Shown here piece by piece: positions 8,272-17,443 of a stretch of 64,000 nt of DNA; the first letter of the stretch is position 1; each line of letters opens with the position of its first letter. Source of the stretch: an uncultured Lachnospira sp. GTDB lineage: Bacteria > Bacillota > Clostridia > Lachnospirales > Lachnospiraceae. The translations under genes were made by a program, and so were the position numbers. Below the pieces are notes generated by a model that was not told the origin of the DNA, made no database searches, and worked only from the letters and a program-made list of their open reading frames with translations. The stretch lies in assembly GCA_934343805.1 (NCBI GenBank), contig CAKRIN010000004.1, positions 1 to 64,000 of the forward strand. Direction: 5' to 3'.

Positions 8272-9307
8272 GTTTGTTATTGTACATATTTTTATCCGCC
8301 TTATCAAAGAGGGTCCTTAATGTGCAGTCTTCATAATCCGAAGAGAATGCATAGCCATGAGCATAACTTATCTTAAAAGCTTTTCCAAGTTCGTTAAATT
8401 CAGATATTTCTTTGTCAAGCTGTCTGAGAATATCAGTAACTTCATCCTTAGTAGTGTTATATATTACGGCAATAAATTCATCACCACCATATCGTCCAAC
8501 GAAATCATTAGAAGGAACAGCATTTCTTAAAAGCCTTGCAAAATTAAGAATTAACTGGTCACCAACGGAATGACCAAGTGTATCATTGGCTTTCTTAAGA
8601 TTATTGAGGTCAAACATAATACATGCAGTAGAATCGGTAATAAATTGCGTGGTTCTGAATATTTCTTCACATTTACTTTTATTAGGAAGACCTGTGTGCA
8701 GGTCAAGAAATGCCTGCTTTTCAAGCTGTTTATTCTTTTGGGTGATTACAATTGCATTAATGAAATGATTAATTATAAATACTATTATAATGATCATATC
8801 TATTGCTGTAAAAGTTTCAAATAATCTTATATTGCAGGCAATTCTTTCAGAATACTTTTCAGCAGCAGAAACAGTCTGGTCAGCAAGCTGGAAGTATTTC
8901 TCACTGAGATTTACAATATCAGTATTTTCATAACCATATTCACGGACTTTGTATATTTCGTCCTTTAACATAGTCCAGAAAGCAATCTGTGTATCAAGCT
9001 TTTTTTCATAATCATTGTCATCAAGCTTGACAAGATTATAATCGCCATCTTCATATTTAAGATCTTCAAGAATTCCATCAAGATAATCAATGAGCTCATC
9101 ATTAGGATTACCAGTGATTTCAAGCTTGACTTCTCTCTGAGTAGCACCTCTGACAAGACCGGCATAGTTAATAACTCTGGCAGTTCCCTGTAATTTTCCT
9201 ATAAGAACCATCATTATTGCAACAAGAACAATAAGAATAACGAGAAGACAGCTTTCAATAACAGTATTGATTGTTTTTATATGTTTTCCGTGTTTGTGTA
9301 TTTTCAT
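8249..9307 (-). CDS. membrane-anchored diguanylate cyclase (GGDEF)
   Basis: The 352-residue protein has a first transmembrane helix at about 15-38, an extracytoplasmic helical region of roughly 120 residues and a second helix near 165-187. A cytoplasmic GGDEF domain follows, from FLDLHTGLPNKSKCEE to the end, with an intact GRYGGDEF motif. That is the layout of a transmembrane sensor making cyclic di-GMP. No RxxD inhibitory site is seen just before GGDEF (the position reads PSND). It is monocistronic, with its own promoter at 9362-9390. The ligand of the sensor region is unknown. Confidence 0.88.
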   Translation of the reverse strand: MKIHKHGKHIKTINTVIESCLLVILIVLVAIMMVLIGKLQGTARVINYAGLVRGATQREVKLEITGNPNDELIDYLDGILEDLKYEDGDYNLVKLDDNDYEKKLDTQIAFWTMLKDEIYKVREYGYENTDIVNLSEKYFQLADQTVSAAEKYSERIACNIRLFETFTAIDMIIIIVFIINHFINAIVITQKNKQLEKQAFLDLHTGLPNKSKCEEIFRTTQFITDSTACIMFDLNNLKKANDTLGHSVGDQLILNFARLLRNAVPSNDFVGRYGGDEFIAVIYNTTKDEVTDILRQLDKEISEFNELGKAFKISYAHGYAFSSDYEDCTLRTLFDKADKNMYNNKQAEKAGR

Positions 9308-9361
9308 ATCTCACCTTATAAAATAATTGTTATATAAGTACCACAAAATCGGTACTTTAGT

Positions 9362-9390
9362 ACTATATCAATATGTTGTTCAAATGTCAA
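9362..9390 (-). promoter_or_regulatory. promoter of the minus-strand GGDEF gene
   Basis: On the minus strand TTGACA (9390-9385) and TATAGT (9367-9362) are separated by exactly 17 bases, a near-consensus housekeeping promoter about 55 bases upstream of the ATG at 9307. A short GTACC/GGTAC inverted repeat lies in the leader (9338-9356). Confidence 0.75.
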
Positions 9391-9482
9391 TGCAATAAAT
9401 ATAAATTATGAATGAATTTGATTGAAAATGAATGAAAGTGATAACGATATTTATCGGTATGCAAGTATACATATGTTGTGCA

Positions 9483-9511
9483 TTGACACATAAGTATTGC
9501 AATATTAAAAT
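9483..9511 (+). promoter_or_regulatory. promoter for nfo
   Basis: TTGACA (9483-9488) and TAAAAT (9506-9511) with a 17-base spacer lie about 70 bases before the nfo start at 9580. Confidence 0.7.
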
Positions 9512-9579
9512 TAATTCGTTTGGAATTTCTAACCCGACAGATAATAAATTATGCAGGTTAAATATTGGAGGAATCATAT

Positions 9580-10446
9580 ATGTCAAATATAAAGCTTGGA
9601 AGTCATGTGGGAATGGCAGGTAAGGAAATGTTTCTTGCATCTGCGAAGGAAGCAGTATCTTATGGTGCAAATGTATTCATGTTATACACAGGCGCACCAC
9701 AGAATACAAGAAGAAAAGAAATAAGTGAGCTTAATATAGAAGCAGGCTGGAAATATGCTAAGGAACATGGGATTGAGGAGATTATTGTACATGCACCTTA
9801 TATAATCAATCTTGCAAATACAGTTAAGCCGGAGACTTATGAGCTTGCTGTTGAATTTCTTGAAAAAGAAATTATAAGGACTGCGGCCATGGGAAGCCAT
9901 ATAATGGTGCTTCATCCGGGAAGCCATGTCAATGCCGGAGTTGAAGCCGGAACCGCACAGATTATCAAAGGGCTTAATACAGTGCTTAACCAAAATGATG
10001 ATGATGTATATATAGCACTTGAGACAATGGCTGGCAAGGGAAGCGAAATAGGCAGAACATTTGAAGAGCTTAAGGCAATCTATGACGGCGTTGATAAGAA
10101 GGACAGATTGAGAGTGTGCTTTGATACATGCCATGTTAATGATGCTGGTTATGATTTAGTTAATCATTATGACGAAGTATTTGCAGAATTTGACAGAGTG
10201 ATTGGTCTTGACCAGATAGCAGTATTCCATATTAATGACAGCATGAATCCGCTCGGAGCTCATAAGGACAGACATGCCAACATTGACAAGGGAAATATCG
10301 GGTATGAGACACTTCACAGACTTGTCCATGATGAAAGATTCTTAGATGTTCCTAAGATTCTTGAGACTCCATGGGTAGCGGTTGAAGGAACTGATAAGAA
10401 AGAGCCTCCTTATAAGGAAGAGATTGCGTGGCTGCTTAAAGATTAA
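9580..10446 (+). CDS. nfo: endonuclease IV (Nfo)
   Basis: The 288-residue TIM-barrel protein carries the trinuclear zinc ligands of AP endonuclease IV in order: [41 protein letters not shown] and [13 protein letters not shown]. It cuts DNA 5' of abasic sites in base excision repair. GGAGG lies nine bases before the ATG at 9580; that match is why the upstream TTG at 9565 was rejected. Carbonic anhydrase follows at 38 bases with its own ribosome site, so the two may be co-transcribed. Confidence 0.93.
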   Translation: MSNIKLGSHVGMAGKEMFLASAKEAVSYGANVFMLYTGAPQNTRRKEISELNIEAGWKYAKEHGIEEIIVHAPYIINLANTVKPETYELAVEFLEKEIIRTAAMGSHIMVLHPGSHVNAGVEAGTAQIIKGLNTVLNQNDDDVYIALETMAGKGSEIGRTFEELKAIYDGVDKKDRLRVCFDTCHVNDAGYDLVNHYDEVFAEFDRVIGLDQIAVFHINDSMNPLGAHKDRHANIDKGNIGYETLHRLVHDERFLDVPKILETPWVAVEGTDKKEPPYKEEIAWLLKD

Positions 10447-10484
10447 TAAACTGTAGATAAGTAAGTTGTGAAAGGCGGGATAAT

Positions 10485-11045
10485 ATGTCAATACCAGCAT
10501 GTGAAGCAAAGTCAAGATTAATAGAGGGTAATAAAAGATTTATTAATGCAACAAGCAATCCGGGAGATGTTTCAATGGAAAGGCGCGTGGATACATTAAA
10601 GAATGGTCAGCACCCATATGCGATTGTTCTGTGTTGTTCAGATTCCAGACAGATACCGGAAGCAATATTCTCAGCGGGGATAGGGGAACTTTTTGTTATC
10701 CGTGTGGCAGGAAATGTCGTGGATTCGCATCAGCTTGGAAGTATTGAATATGCAGCAGACCATCTTGACTGTAAGCTGGTGGTTGTGCTTGGTCATAACC
10801 ATTGCGGTGCAGTTGAGGCGGCAATAAAGCATGATCCCGATGGACATATCAAGTATATAACTGACGACATAAGGGAAGCTATTAAGGAAGAGAAAGACGA
10901 GTATATTGCAACCTGTCTTAATGTAAAACACAGTGTTAAGGTGATAGAGGATAATACAGATATGAAGCTGCTTGAGGAAAAGGGACTTGAGGTTATCGGG
11001 GCTGTATACCATCTTGAAGACGGACATGTGGAGTTTTTGGAGTGA
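10485..11045 (+). CDS. beta-class carbonic anhydrase
   Basis: The 186-residue protein carries the zinc-binding set of beta carbonic anhydrases: CCSDSR (Cys plus the Asp-Arg pair) and GHNHCGAVEAA (His and Cys). The blocks FVIRVAGNVVD and GSIEYAADHL lie between them. It interconverts CO2 and bicarbonate in the cytoplasm. Its length is at the short end of the family, typical of the clostridial type. GAAAGGCGGG precedes the ATG. It sits between nfo and a metallo-hydrolase in the same direction. Confidence 0.9.
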   Translation: MSIPACEAKSRLIEGNKRFINATSNPGDVSMERRVDTLKNGQHPYAIVLCCSDSRQIPEAIFSAGIGELFVIRVAGNVVDSHQLGSIEYAADHLDCKLVVVLGHNHCGAVEAAIKHDPDGHIKYITDDIREAIKEEKDEYIATCLNVKHSVKVIEDNTDMKLLEEKGLEVIGAVYHLEDGHVEFLE

Positions 11046-11087
11046 AGAACAGATATTAGAACTGATGAAATAATCTTGGAGTAAAGA

Positions 11088-11711
11088 ATGGACAAATGTA
11101 ACATTATCAGACTGAATAATTTAATATCGTATATATCACCAACGGAGAATCCTTTATCAGCAAATGTGGTGATGATACAGGGAAAAGAAGCTTTATGGCT
11201 GTATGATGTCGGCAATCACCCTGATATCCCGCAGATAGTAGAACAATTCCGTGATGGAAGAAATGTTAATGTTATATTGTCACATTTTCACGAAGACCAC
11301 ACAGGCAGCCTGCCGGATATAGCCTGCAATGAAATATATCAAGGGAAGTACACTTATAGACACACAGGAAGAGGTGTCATTGTACAGGAGGACATATATA
11401 TTCAGGACGGTGATGCGTCACTTCATATATTTCCACTGCCTTCAAGCCATGCAAAGGGCTGTGTTGCGTTGGAAGTCAACGAAGAGTGGTGCTTTCTTGG
11501 AGATGCATTATATGGAATGCAGAAATGCGGACATAACCTGTACAATGCAGGCATATTAAAAGAAGAAATAAATGTATTGCAAAACATTAAAGCGGAGAAA
11601 TTCATGCTGAGCCACAGGATGCCTTTTGAGAAGCCCAAAGGAATTATTATGAGGTGGCTTGGGGAGATATATGACAGAAGGGTTAAGGGAGAGGTGTATA
11701 TTGAGATCTAA
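11088..11711 (+). CDS. MBL-fold metallo-hydrolase
   Basis: The 207-residue protein has the metallo-beta-lactamase metal motif SHFHEDHTG (HxHxDH), a later LPSSHAKGCVALE and FLGDALYG, which supply further His and Asp ligands, and a C-terminal LSHRMPFEKP. This is a small MBL-fold hydrolase of unknown substrate. Its last codons overlap the start of the following oxidoreductase by 11 bases, so the two are translationally coupled and probably belong to one pathway. Confidence 0.8.
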   Translation: MDKCNIIRLNNLISYISPTENPLSANVVMIQGKEALWLYDVGNHPDIPQIVEQFRDGRNVNVILSHFHEDHTGSLPDIACNEIYQGKYTYRHTGRGVIVQEDIYIQDGDASLHIFPLPSSHAKGCVALEVNEEWCFLGDALYGMQKCGHNLYNAGILKEEINVLQNIKAEKFMLSHRMPFEKPKGIIMRWLGEIYDRRVKGEVYIEI

Positions 11712-12780
11712 ATATCATTTTATTATAATCGGTTCAGGCTGGCGAGCCTTATATTATGTACGCGTAGCGAAGGCTCTGCCAGAAATATTCTGTCTTGATG
11801 CGATGTATTGCAGGACGCAGGAGAAAGCGGACTTAATTGCCGGTCAGTATCAGATACATACAACTACATCTATAGAAGAATGCGTGGCATATAAACCTGA
11901 TTTTGCAGTTGTGGCTGTTAAGAAGGACGCCATATGTGATGTTTCAATGGAATGGCTTGACCGAGGAATAACTGTTTTATCAGAGACTCCGGCGGCACTT
12001 GATATGGATTCGCTTAATAAACTGTATTCTTATTACAAATGTGGTAAAAAACAGGTGGTTGCTGAACAGTACAGGGAGTATCCTAATATTAAAGCATCAT
12101 TAAAGCTTATTAATGAAGGAATTATTGGTGATGTCAGCTGTGCAAATGTGTCACTGGCGCATGAATATCATGGAATAAGTCTTATAAGAGCATTTCTTGG
12201 TGTTAAGCCGGGAGAGAAATATACAGTTTCAGCTAAGACATATGAGTTTCCTACAACACAGACTCTTACAAGATATGATAAGTTCACTGATGGCAGGATT
12301 GCAGGAAAGAAAAGATGCGTTGCCACATTCGAATTCGAAAGCGGGAAAGTGGCATGGTATGATTTTGACTCGGAGCAGTACAGGTCACCAATCAGAAAGA
12401 ATACGCTTAAAGTTCAGGGGGTAAGAGGCGAACTTATTGATGACTGTGTATATTATCTTGATGAGAATAATGAAGGTCAGACAGGCAGAATAATAACGGA
12501 TTCCCATGTGATTAACACAGGAAATTCTAATCCTAATTTTGAGAAGATTCGTGAAATCAAGAAGATTTCATTTAATAATAAAATTATATATGAGCCGGAA
12601 TTTGGATTGTGTGGTCTGTCAGAAGATGAAACAGCAATCGCAGTAATGATGAAGGAAACAGCAGAATATAGCAGAGGAAATGCGTCTGCACCATACAACA
12701 TGGAAGACGCCCTTGCAGATGCATATGCTGCCATATTGATGAAGAGGGCTGTCGAAACTTGTGAAGTGGTGCATAGTTGA
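11701..12780 (+). CDS. Gfo/Idh/MocA-type oxidoreductase, atypical, TTG start
   Basis: The start is a TTG at 11701, preceded at six bases by AGGGAGAGG and overlapping the previous stop by 11 bases; the ATG at 11659 in the same frame has no comparable site. The 359-residue protein has an N-terminal Rossmann motif (IIGSGWRALYYV) and the usual alpha/beta C-terminal half (AEQYREYPNIKASLKLINEG). At the place of the EKP motif, which in this family supplies an active-site lysine, it reads SETPAA. A normal paralogue lies directly downstream. It is probably an NAD(P)-binding sugar or cyclitol dehydrogenase relative with altered or lost activity. Confidence 0.75.
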   Translation: MRSKYHFIIIGSGWRALYYVRVAKALPEIFCLDAMYCRTQEKADLIAGQYQIHTTTSIEECVAYKPDFAVVAVKKDAICDVSMEWLDRGITVLSETPAALDMDSLNKLYSYYKCGKKQVVAEQYREYPNIKASLKLINEGIIGDVSCANVSLAHEYHGISLIRAFLGVKPGEKYTVSAKTYEFPTTQTLTRYDKFTDGRIAGKKRCVATFEFESGKVAWYDFDSEQYRSPIRKNTLKVQGVRGELIDDCVYYLDENNEGQTGRIITDSHVINTGNSNPNFEKIREIKKISFNNKIIYEPEFGLCGLSEDETAIAVMMKETAEYSRGNASAPYNMEDALADAYAAILMKRAVETCEVVHS

Positions 12781-12803
12781 TGTAATGAAATGGGGGACAT
12801 AAT

Positions 12804-13946
12804 ATGCAGAATGAATTGTTAAAGGTTGCACTTATAGGTGTTGGAAGTGTTGGAAAGAAATATGCCAGAATGATAACAGCGGGAGAAGTTCCGCATATGA
12901 AATTATCAGCTGTAGTTATAAGAAGAGATGAACTTATGGAGTGGGGCGAGTCGCTTGTTAATACTGATGGTGACAATGCAAAGATATTCAGGAGTGCAGA
13001 TGATTTATTTGAGGCAGGAGATTCTTGTTATGATGCGGTTATTATTGCAACTCCTCATAAAACTCATAAAGAACTGGCTTTGAAAGCATTTGCAAAAGGG
13101 AAAGCAGTGTTATGCGACAAGCCGGCTGCGGCAGATATAGGTGAGGCACTTGCAATGCAAAAGGCAGCCAGTGAAAGTGGCAGAATATATGGAATGATAT
13201 TTCATCAGAGACTTTATCCTAAATACATCAGGATCAAGCAGATGATAGACAATGGTGAATTAGGAGATATAAAGCGGGTATGTCTTATTAATTCAAGATA
13301 TTTAAGAACCTCATACTATCATAAATCTGGCTCATGGAGAAGCAGCTTTGCAGGTGAAGGCGGTGGAGCACTAATTAATCAGGGACAGCATATTCTTGAT
13401 ATGTATCAGTACCTGTTTGGAATGCCACAGAAGCTTTTTGCAGCGATTCCATTTGGAAAATACAACGACTTTATAGTAGATGACGAGGCTACTATTGTTA
13501 TGGAATACGACAATGGAAAGACAGGCACATTTATACTATCCACAGGCGAAGCCTGCCACGAAGAGAGACTTGAGATTATAGGAACGAAGGCAAGAATTCT
13601 TCTGGAAGACGACAAACTCACTATTACAAGACACAGAGATGTATGTGAGTATATCAAGAACGAAGAAGTCAACTCAAGGCAGAATATGACATTTGCAGAG
13701 GAAACTATACAGTTCGAGAAGGTATCTGAGCCATATGCACAGTTATTTGAAAACTTTGCAAATGCGGTGCTTAAAGGTGATGAGTCTTATCTGACAGTTA
13801 AGGGCAGTGAGGGAATTAATTCTCTCATGTTGTGTGCCAGTGCTTATTATTCAGCATGCAAAGGCATAAAAGTAGAACTTCCGCTTGATACCTCAGATTA
13901 TAAAGAACTTATGGATGAATTGATTAAGAAAGAAGAGGGAGAATAG
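12804..13946 (+). CDS. Gfo/Idh/MocA-family NAD(P)-dependent oxidoreductase
   Basis: The 380-residue protein has the Rossmann motif ALIGVGSVGKKYARM, the block DAVIIATPHKTHKELA and the family motif CDKPAA (EKP type) with its lysine. Its C-terminal half includes GEGGGALINQGQHILDMYQYLFG, in which the His is the usual catalytic residue. Substrates of the family are sugars, cyclitols and related hydroxy compounds. It follows the atypical paralogue at 23 bases, with GGGGG before the ATG. The MBL hydrolase plus two oxidoreductases form a likely three-gene operon of unknown pathway. Confidence 0.85.
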   Translation: MQNELLKVALIGVGSVGKKYARMITAGEVPHMKLSAVVIRRDELMEWGESLVNTDGDNAKIFRSADDLFEAGDSCYDAVIIATPHKTHKELALKAFAKGKAVLCDKPAAADIGEALAMQKAASESGRIYGMIFHQRLYPKYIRIKQMIDNGELGDIKRVCLINSRYLRTSYYHKSGSWRSSFAGEGGGALINQGQHILDMYQYLFGMPQKLFAAIPFGKYNDFIVDDEATIVMEYDNGKTGTFILSTGEACHEERLEIIGTKARILLEDDKLTITRHRDVCEYIKNEEVNSRQNMTFAEETIQFEKVSEPYAQLFENFANAVLKGDESYLTVKGSEGINSLMLCASAYYSACKGIKVELPLDTSDYKELMDELIKKEEGE

Positions 13947-14055
13947 ATTTTAAATCTGACCATATAAATTTAACTTAAAATGACAATGTACACATGTCAC
14001 TTTATCTGTTATTCTTATGTGCAATTAAAGTATGTTGATATGGGAGGCAGATAAA

Positions 14056-14619
14056 ATGGAAGCACAACAGACACAGTCAGTACAGCAGAATATTAAGAAA
14101 GAAGGATTTCATATTACTGTAACACAGATGTGTATAACAGCAGTATTTATGGCACTTACATGTGTCGCAACAATGGTGGTACAGATTCCTATACCTTTGG
14201 GATATGCACATTTGGGAGACAGCGTAATACTTATATGTGCATTTTTCTTTGGACCAGTTGTTGGCGCACTTGCAGGAGGAATTGGTTCTGCGATGGCAGA
14301 TATATTAACTGGATTTGCAGTATGGGCAGTTCCAACACTTATAATAAAGACAATCATGCCAATAATAGCATGCGCAATATTTGGCAATATGAAAAGTAAG
14401 TTTGACAGATGTAAGGTTATTTCAGTAAAAGGAATTGTTGGTGCAGTTGTTACATTACTTTTTATGACATTAGGATATGTTGTATTTGGTGCGATAATAG
14501 CAGGCAGCTTTGCTGCAGGATTAGCTTCAGCACCAGGACTTCTTCTTAAGTCAGTAGTTAATATGGTTGTATATCTTTTTGTGGCAACAGGAATGTCTAA
14601 GATTCTTGGCAGAAAATAG
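14056..14619 (+). CDS. ECF transporter S component
   Basis: The 187-residue protein has five or six hydrophobic helices and matches the ECF-type S-component family. ALTCVATMVVQIPIPLGYAHLG is followed by the glycine-rich GPVVGALAGGIGSAMADILTG, the usual substrate-site loop region of these vitamin-binding subunits. The start at 14056 is supported by GGGAGG eight bases upstream; the earlier in-frame ATG at 14032 is not. No ATPase or T component is adjacent, so it probably uses a shared energising module encoded elsewhere. The vitamin cannot be predicted; no known riboswitch shape is evident in the 109-base leader. Confidence 0.78.
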   Translation: MEAQQTQSVQQNIKKEGFHITVTQMCITAVFMALTCVATMVVQIPIPLGYAHLGDSVILICAFFFGPVVGALAGGIGSAMADILTGFAVWAVPTLIIKTIMPIIACAIFGNMKSKFDRCKVISVKGIVGAVVTLLFMTLGYVVFGAIIAGSFAAGLASAPGLLLKSVVNMVVYLFVATGMSKILGRK

Positions 14620-14656
14620 TTGATTGCATAGTATAGGGGATAGATATGTAGTCTAT

Positions 14657-14687
14657 GGGGTGGTGCTTTTGGGCACCACCCCTTTTT
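14657..14687 (+). terminator. terminator after the ECF S-component
   Basis: GGGGTGGTGC (14657-14666) and GCACCACCCC (14673-14682) form a perfect 10-bp stem followed by TTTTT. Confidence 0.9.
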
Positions 14688-14691
14688 GTAA

Positions 14692-15810
14692 TCACCGATG
14701 GTGGCAGAGTTGTTTGTCAGCGTACATTGCTGAGTCAGCATTTTTCACTATTTCAATAATATTGCTTCCGTTGCCGGATGCAACACCGACAGCACTTGAT
14801 ATTTCTATTGAAATTTCGGAACTGCGTTTAACAAGTTCATCTTTAACAGCAGATATTATCCGGTCAGCTTCACCGTCATGTGGGTTATCAATTATCATTA
14901 TAAATTCATCACCGCCAAATCTGTAAACACGGCGGCTTTGTTCATCTGAATGGGCGTATAATACAGAAGCAAGAGCAGAAATAGCTTTATCACCATATTC
15001 ATGCCCATAAGTGTCATTAATAATTTTCAGGTTGTTAAGATCCCAGAAAATAACAGCAACATTATGTACATTAGGATAATACATGGATACCATTTCGTTA
15101 TATTTATTCTTATTGAAAAGCCTGGTTAAAGAATCAGTTTCTTTAAGATATGTAAGCTGGGCAATTCTTGCAGCGTCATGCTGGCTTGCGGTAACTATGT
15201 ACTGTATCATGAATGTAAACGCAAGCAGTATCATACTGCGGGGAATACATGCAAAGATTAGTATTACAAATATCGGATTTGCATTATATGTAAAGCTTCC
15301 GCCGCTTGCTATAAGGTCAAGGTACCATTTGAGCTGGTGTGTTCCGGCAATAAGCAGATTGGTATCCATTATTCCGTAATAATAATTAAGAATTGAACTT
15401 ACAAAAAGCGTTAATACACTTAATACATATGTGTACCATAGCACAGAACGTTTTCTGTAATGTCCGGCAAACAAAAGCGGAAGTACATACAGAAGAATGG
15501 CGTGATATGATAAAAATGTAATTATTGTTCCTGTAATTATACATATCTGAGTCATGGCTATGTATTTGTAGGCCGGTTTAGATAAATCCCCCTTTACCAT
15601 GATAAGAATTAAAGGAATAAATAATACTATAGATGAACCTATAACAATAGACATTATCTTGTTGTCAAGTTCAAAAAATCCAGTTGTATTAAGAAGCCAT
15701 ATCAGTAATTCAATTCCGATAAATATCAGAATACCATAAAGAGTGTATTTATTCGAGGTGATTTCCTGATAGGCAAGTTCTTTCTCATATCGAGCATTAA
15801 AATTATCCAT
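14692..15810 (-). CDS. multi-helix membrane diguanylate cyclase (GGDEF)
   Basis: The 372-residue protein has about six N-terminal transmembrane helices (residues 25-215) and a C-terminal GGDEF domain with the motif YRFGGDEFIMII and the start block YLKETDSLTRLFNKNKYNE. The membrane half shows the same layout and several shared blocks (NYYYGIMDTN, IPRSMILLAF) as the GGDEF protein at 51.3 kb, so the two are paralogues. It is likely a sensor producing cyclic di-GMP. It lies 59 bases downstream of a MATE pump gene on the same strand and may be co-transcribed. Confidence 0.87.
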   Translation of the reverse strand: MDNFNARYEKELAYQEITSNKYTLYGILIFIGIELLIWLLNTTGFFELDNKIMSIVIGSSIVLFIPLILIMVKGDLSKPAYKYIAMTQICIITGTIITFLSYHAILLYVLPLLFAGHYRKRSVLWYTYVLSVLTLFVSSILNYYYGIMDTNLLIAGTHQLKWYLDLIASGGSFTYNANPIFVILIFACIPRSMILLAFTFMIQYIVTASQHDAARIAQLTYLKETDSLTRLFNKNKYNEMVSMYYPNVHNVAVIFWDLNNLKIINDTYGHEYGDKAISALASVLYAHSDEQSRRVYRFGGDEFIMIIDNPHDGEADRIISAVKDELVKRSSEISIEISSAVGVASGNGSNIIEIVKNADSAMYADKQLCHHR

Positions 15811-15869
15811 GTTAAAAATCCTTTTAAAAATAATCCGTTAAATATACGAATATACGCATAACTTATATT

Positions 15870-17270
15870 CTAACATTTAGTTATATCGATTTCCAGCTTT
15901 TTTAATTCTTTTAATTCTCTTATAGTAAAGTATCCGCACACGATAGCAGTGGCAGCGTCTGCTATAGGTCCGGCATACATAACACCATCAATTCCCATGA
16001 ATATAGGAAATATAATGATGAGTGGCAGCAGGAAAATAATCTGCCTTGTAAGCGACATAAATACACCAAGCTGTGATTTGCCAATTGAGTTAAAGAAATT
16101 GGAAGTTACAGGCTGGATGCCATTAACAATTGTCAGAAACATATATATTCTGAAATATCTTTCAGAGAATTTAAAGTACAGGTCGCTTCCGTTACCGAAT
16201 ATGCTGATAATCTGTCTTGGAAATATCTGGAAGCATGCAAATGCGATTAAAGACAGGGCAGAAGCTGCTCCAAGTGCAAGAAGATAAGTCTTTCTTACAC
16301 GTGCGTATTTCTTTGCACCATAGTTAAAACCTATAACAGGCTGTGTTCCCTGAGATATTCCGATAACAAATGACATGAAAATCATATTAACTTTAGTTAT
16401 AATTCCGGCGCAGGCAAGAGGAATGTCACCGCCATATACAGACTGTGCGCCGTAGTGTGACAGCGTATTGTTCATAACAATCTGAACAACGGTCATTGCA
16501 ATCTGGTTAAAGCAGGCACTTGCTCCAAGAATAAATATTTTCCTGCAGTGCGCAGCAGATACAATAAAGCTTTCCCTGCTAAGTTTAATTGTCTTAAAAT
16601 GAAACATATAACGCAGACTTATTGAAAATGAAATTATCTGGCCTGTAATTGTTGCAAGAGCAGCACCAGTCATTCCCATGTTAAAAACAAAGATAAACAA
16701 TGGGTCAAGAATAGTATTTACTATGGCACCGGCAAGCATAGATACCATGGAATATCGTGGGCTTCCATCTGCAAGAATAAGTTTGCTCATACCAGTGTTG
16801 GCAATTAGGAATGGAAAGCCAAATGCAGTGATTCTTGTATATGCCTTTGCATATGGAAGTACATCTTTGGTTGCACCAAAGAATTTAAGCATAGGTGTTA
16901 AGAATATAGTGGTTACAAGGAACAGAAATATTCCAAACAATGCCATAAGCACAATGCCATTGCCAGCATATTTTTCAGACTCATTTTTTTCACCGGCACC
17001 AAGAAACAGCGAGAAATTAGTCGCACTTCCTATACCAAGAAGAAGCGATATAGCTGTACATGTCGTTGAAAGTGGAAATGCAATGTTAGTTGCAGCATTT
17101 CCAAGCATGCCGATTCCCTGCCCGATAAATATCTGGTCGACAATATTGTAAAGTGCCGTCACAAGCATTGAAATAATGCATGGAATTGCAAAACCAACAA
17201 GCAGAGTGGATTCCTTCTTGTAACCGAGCGGATTATCTTTTGTGTTCATAGTCGCTGACTGATTATTCAT
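15870..17270 (-). CDS. MATE-family efflux transporter
   Basis: The 466-residue protein has the 12-helix MATE layout: an N-terminal NPLGYKKESTLLVGFAIP, the conserved ALYNIVDQIFIGQGIG block, and the matching second half with GISQGTQPVIGFNYGAKKY. MATE pumps export drugs, dyes or metabolites by Na+ or H+ antiport. It is followed by the GGDEF gene. It is divergent from the O-acetylhomoserine sulfhydrylase across a 173-base gap that holds a palindrome. Substrate and cation are not predictable. Confidence 0.88.
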   Translation of the reverse strand: MNNQSATMNTKDNPLGYKKESTLLVGFAIPCIISMLVTALYNIVDQIFIGQGIGMLGNAATNIAFPLSTTCTAISLLLGIGSATNFSLFLGAGEKNESEKYAGNGIVLMALFGIFLFLVTTIFLTPMLKFFGATKDVLPYAKAYTRITAFGFPFLIANTGMSKLILADGSPRYSMVSMLAGAIVNTILDPLFIFVFNMGMTGAALATITGQIISFSISLRYMFHFKTIKLSRESFIVSAAHCRKIFILGASACFNQIAMTVVQIVMNNTLSHYGAQSVYGGDIPLACAGIITKVNMIFMSFVIGISQGTQPVIGFNYGAKKYARVRKTYLLALGAASALSLIAFACFQIFPRQIISIFGNGSDLYFKFSERYFRIYMFLTIVNGIQPVTSNFFNSIGKSQLGVFMSLTRQIIFLLPLIIIFPIFMGIDGVMYAGPIADAATAIVCGYFTIRELKELKKLEIDITKC

Positions 17271-17332
17271 AATAAAACCTCTTAATTATTACATAACATT
17301 ATTAAAAACTGATAATAGCATAATTGATATCA

Positions 17333-17347
17333 TAACATATTATGTTA
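17333..17347. promoter_or_regulatory. palindrome between the MATE and sulfhydrylase genes
   Basis: TAACATA-T-TATGTTA at 17333-17347 has seven perfect inverted bases on each side of one central base. It lies about 62 bases before the sulfhydrylase -10 and about 65 bases before the MATE start codon. The half-sites match those at the metF promoter. Confidence 0.45.
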
Positions 17348-17398
17348 ATAAATGTGTAGGGTGAGTTTTAAAATGTGCTGTTATATATTTCGTATTTG

Positions 17399-17407
17399 TG
17401 ATATAAT
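17399..17407 (+). promoter_or_regulatory. extended -10 promoter of the sulfhydrylase gene
   Basis: TG-A-TATAAT at 17399-17407, with no clear -35, lies 36 bases before the ATG at 17444. Confidence 0.55.
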
Positions 17408-17443
17408 TCATGTCGATGTAAACATATAAAGCCGGAGGGAAAT

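Noticed and set aside
11659..11701. Earlier ATG start for the first Gfo/Idh oxidoreductase
   Set aside because: It would overlap the MBL gene by over 50 bases and has no ribosome site, whereas TTG at 11701 follows AGGGAGAGG at six bases.
13981..13999. Partial palindrome around TGACAATGTACACATGTCA upstream of the ECF gene as another GntR operator
   Set aside because: It shares only the ACATGT core with the uxuA-type sites and its symmetry is imperfect; not strong enough to list.
14032..14056. Earlier start for the ECF S-component
   Set aside because: The ATG at 14056 has GGGAGG eight bases upstream; the earlier ATG lacks a site and is not conserved-looking.
17271..17443. Possible SAM or T-box riboswitch upstream of the O-acetylhomoserine sulfhydrylase
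   Set aside because: The -10 lies only about 36 bases before the ATG, leaving no room for an aptamer, and no typical T-box or SAM motif is visible.
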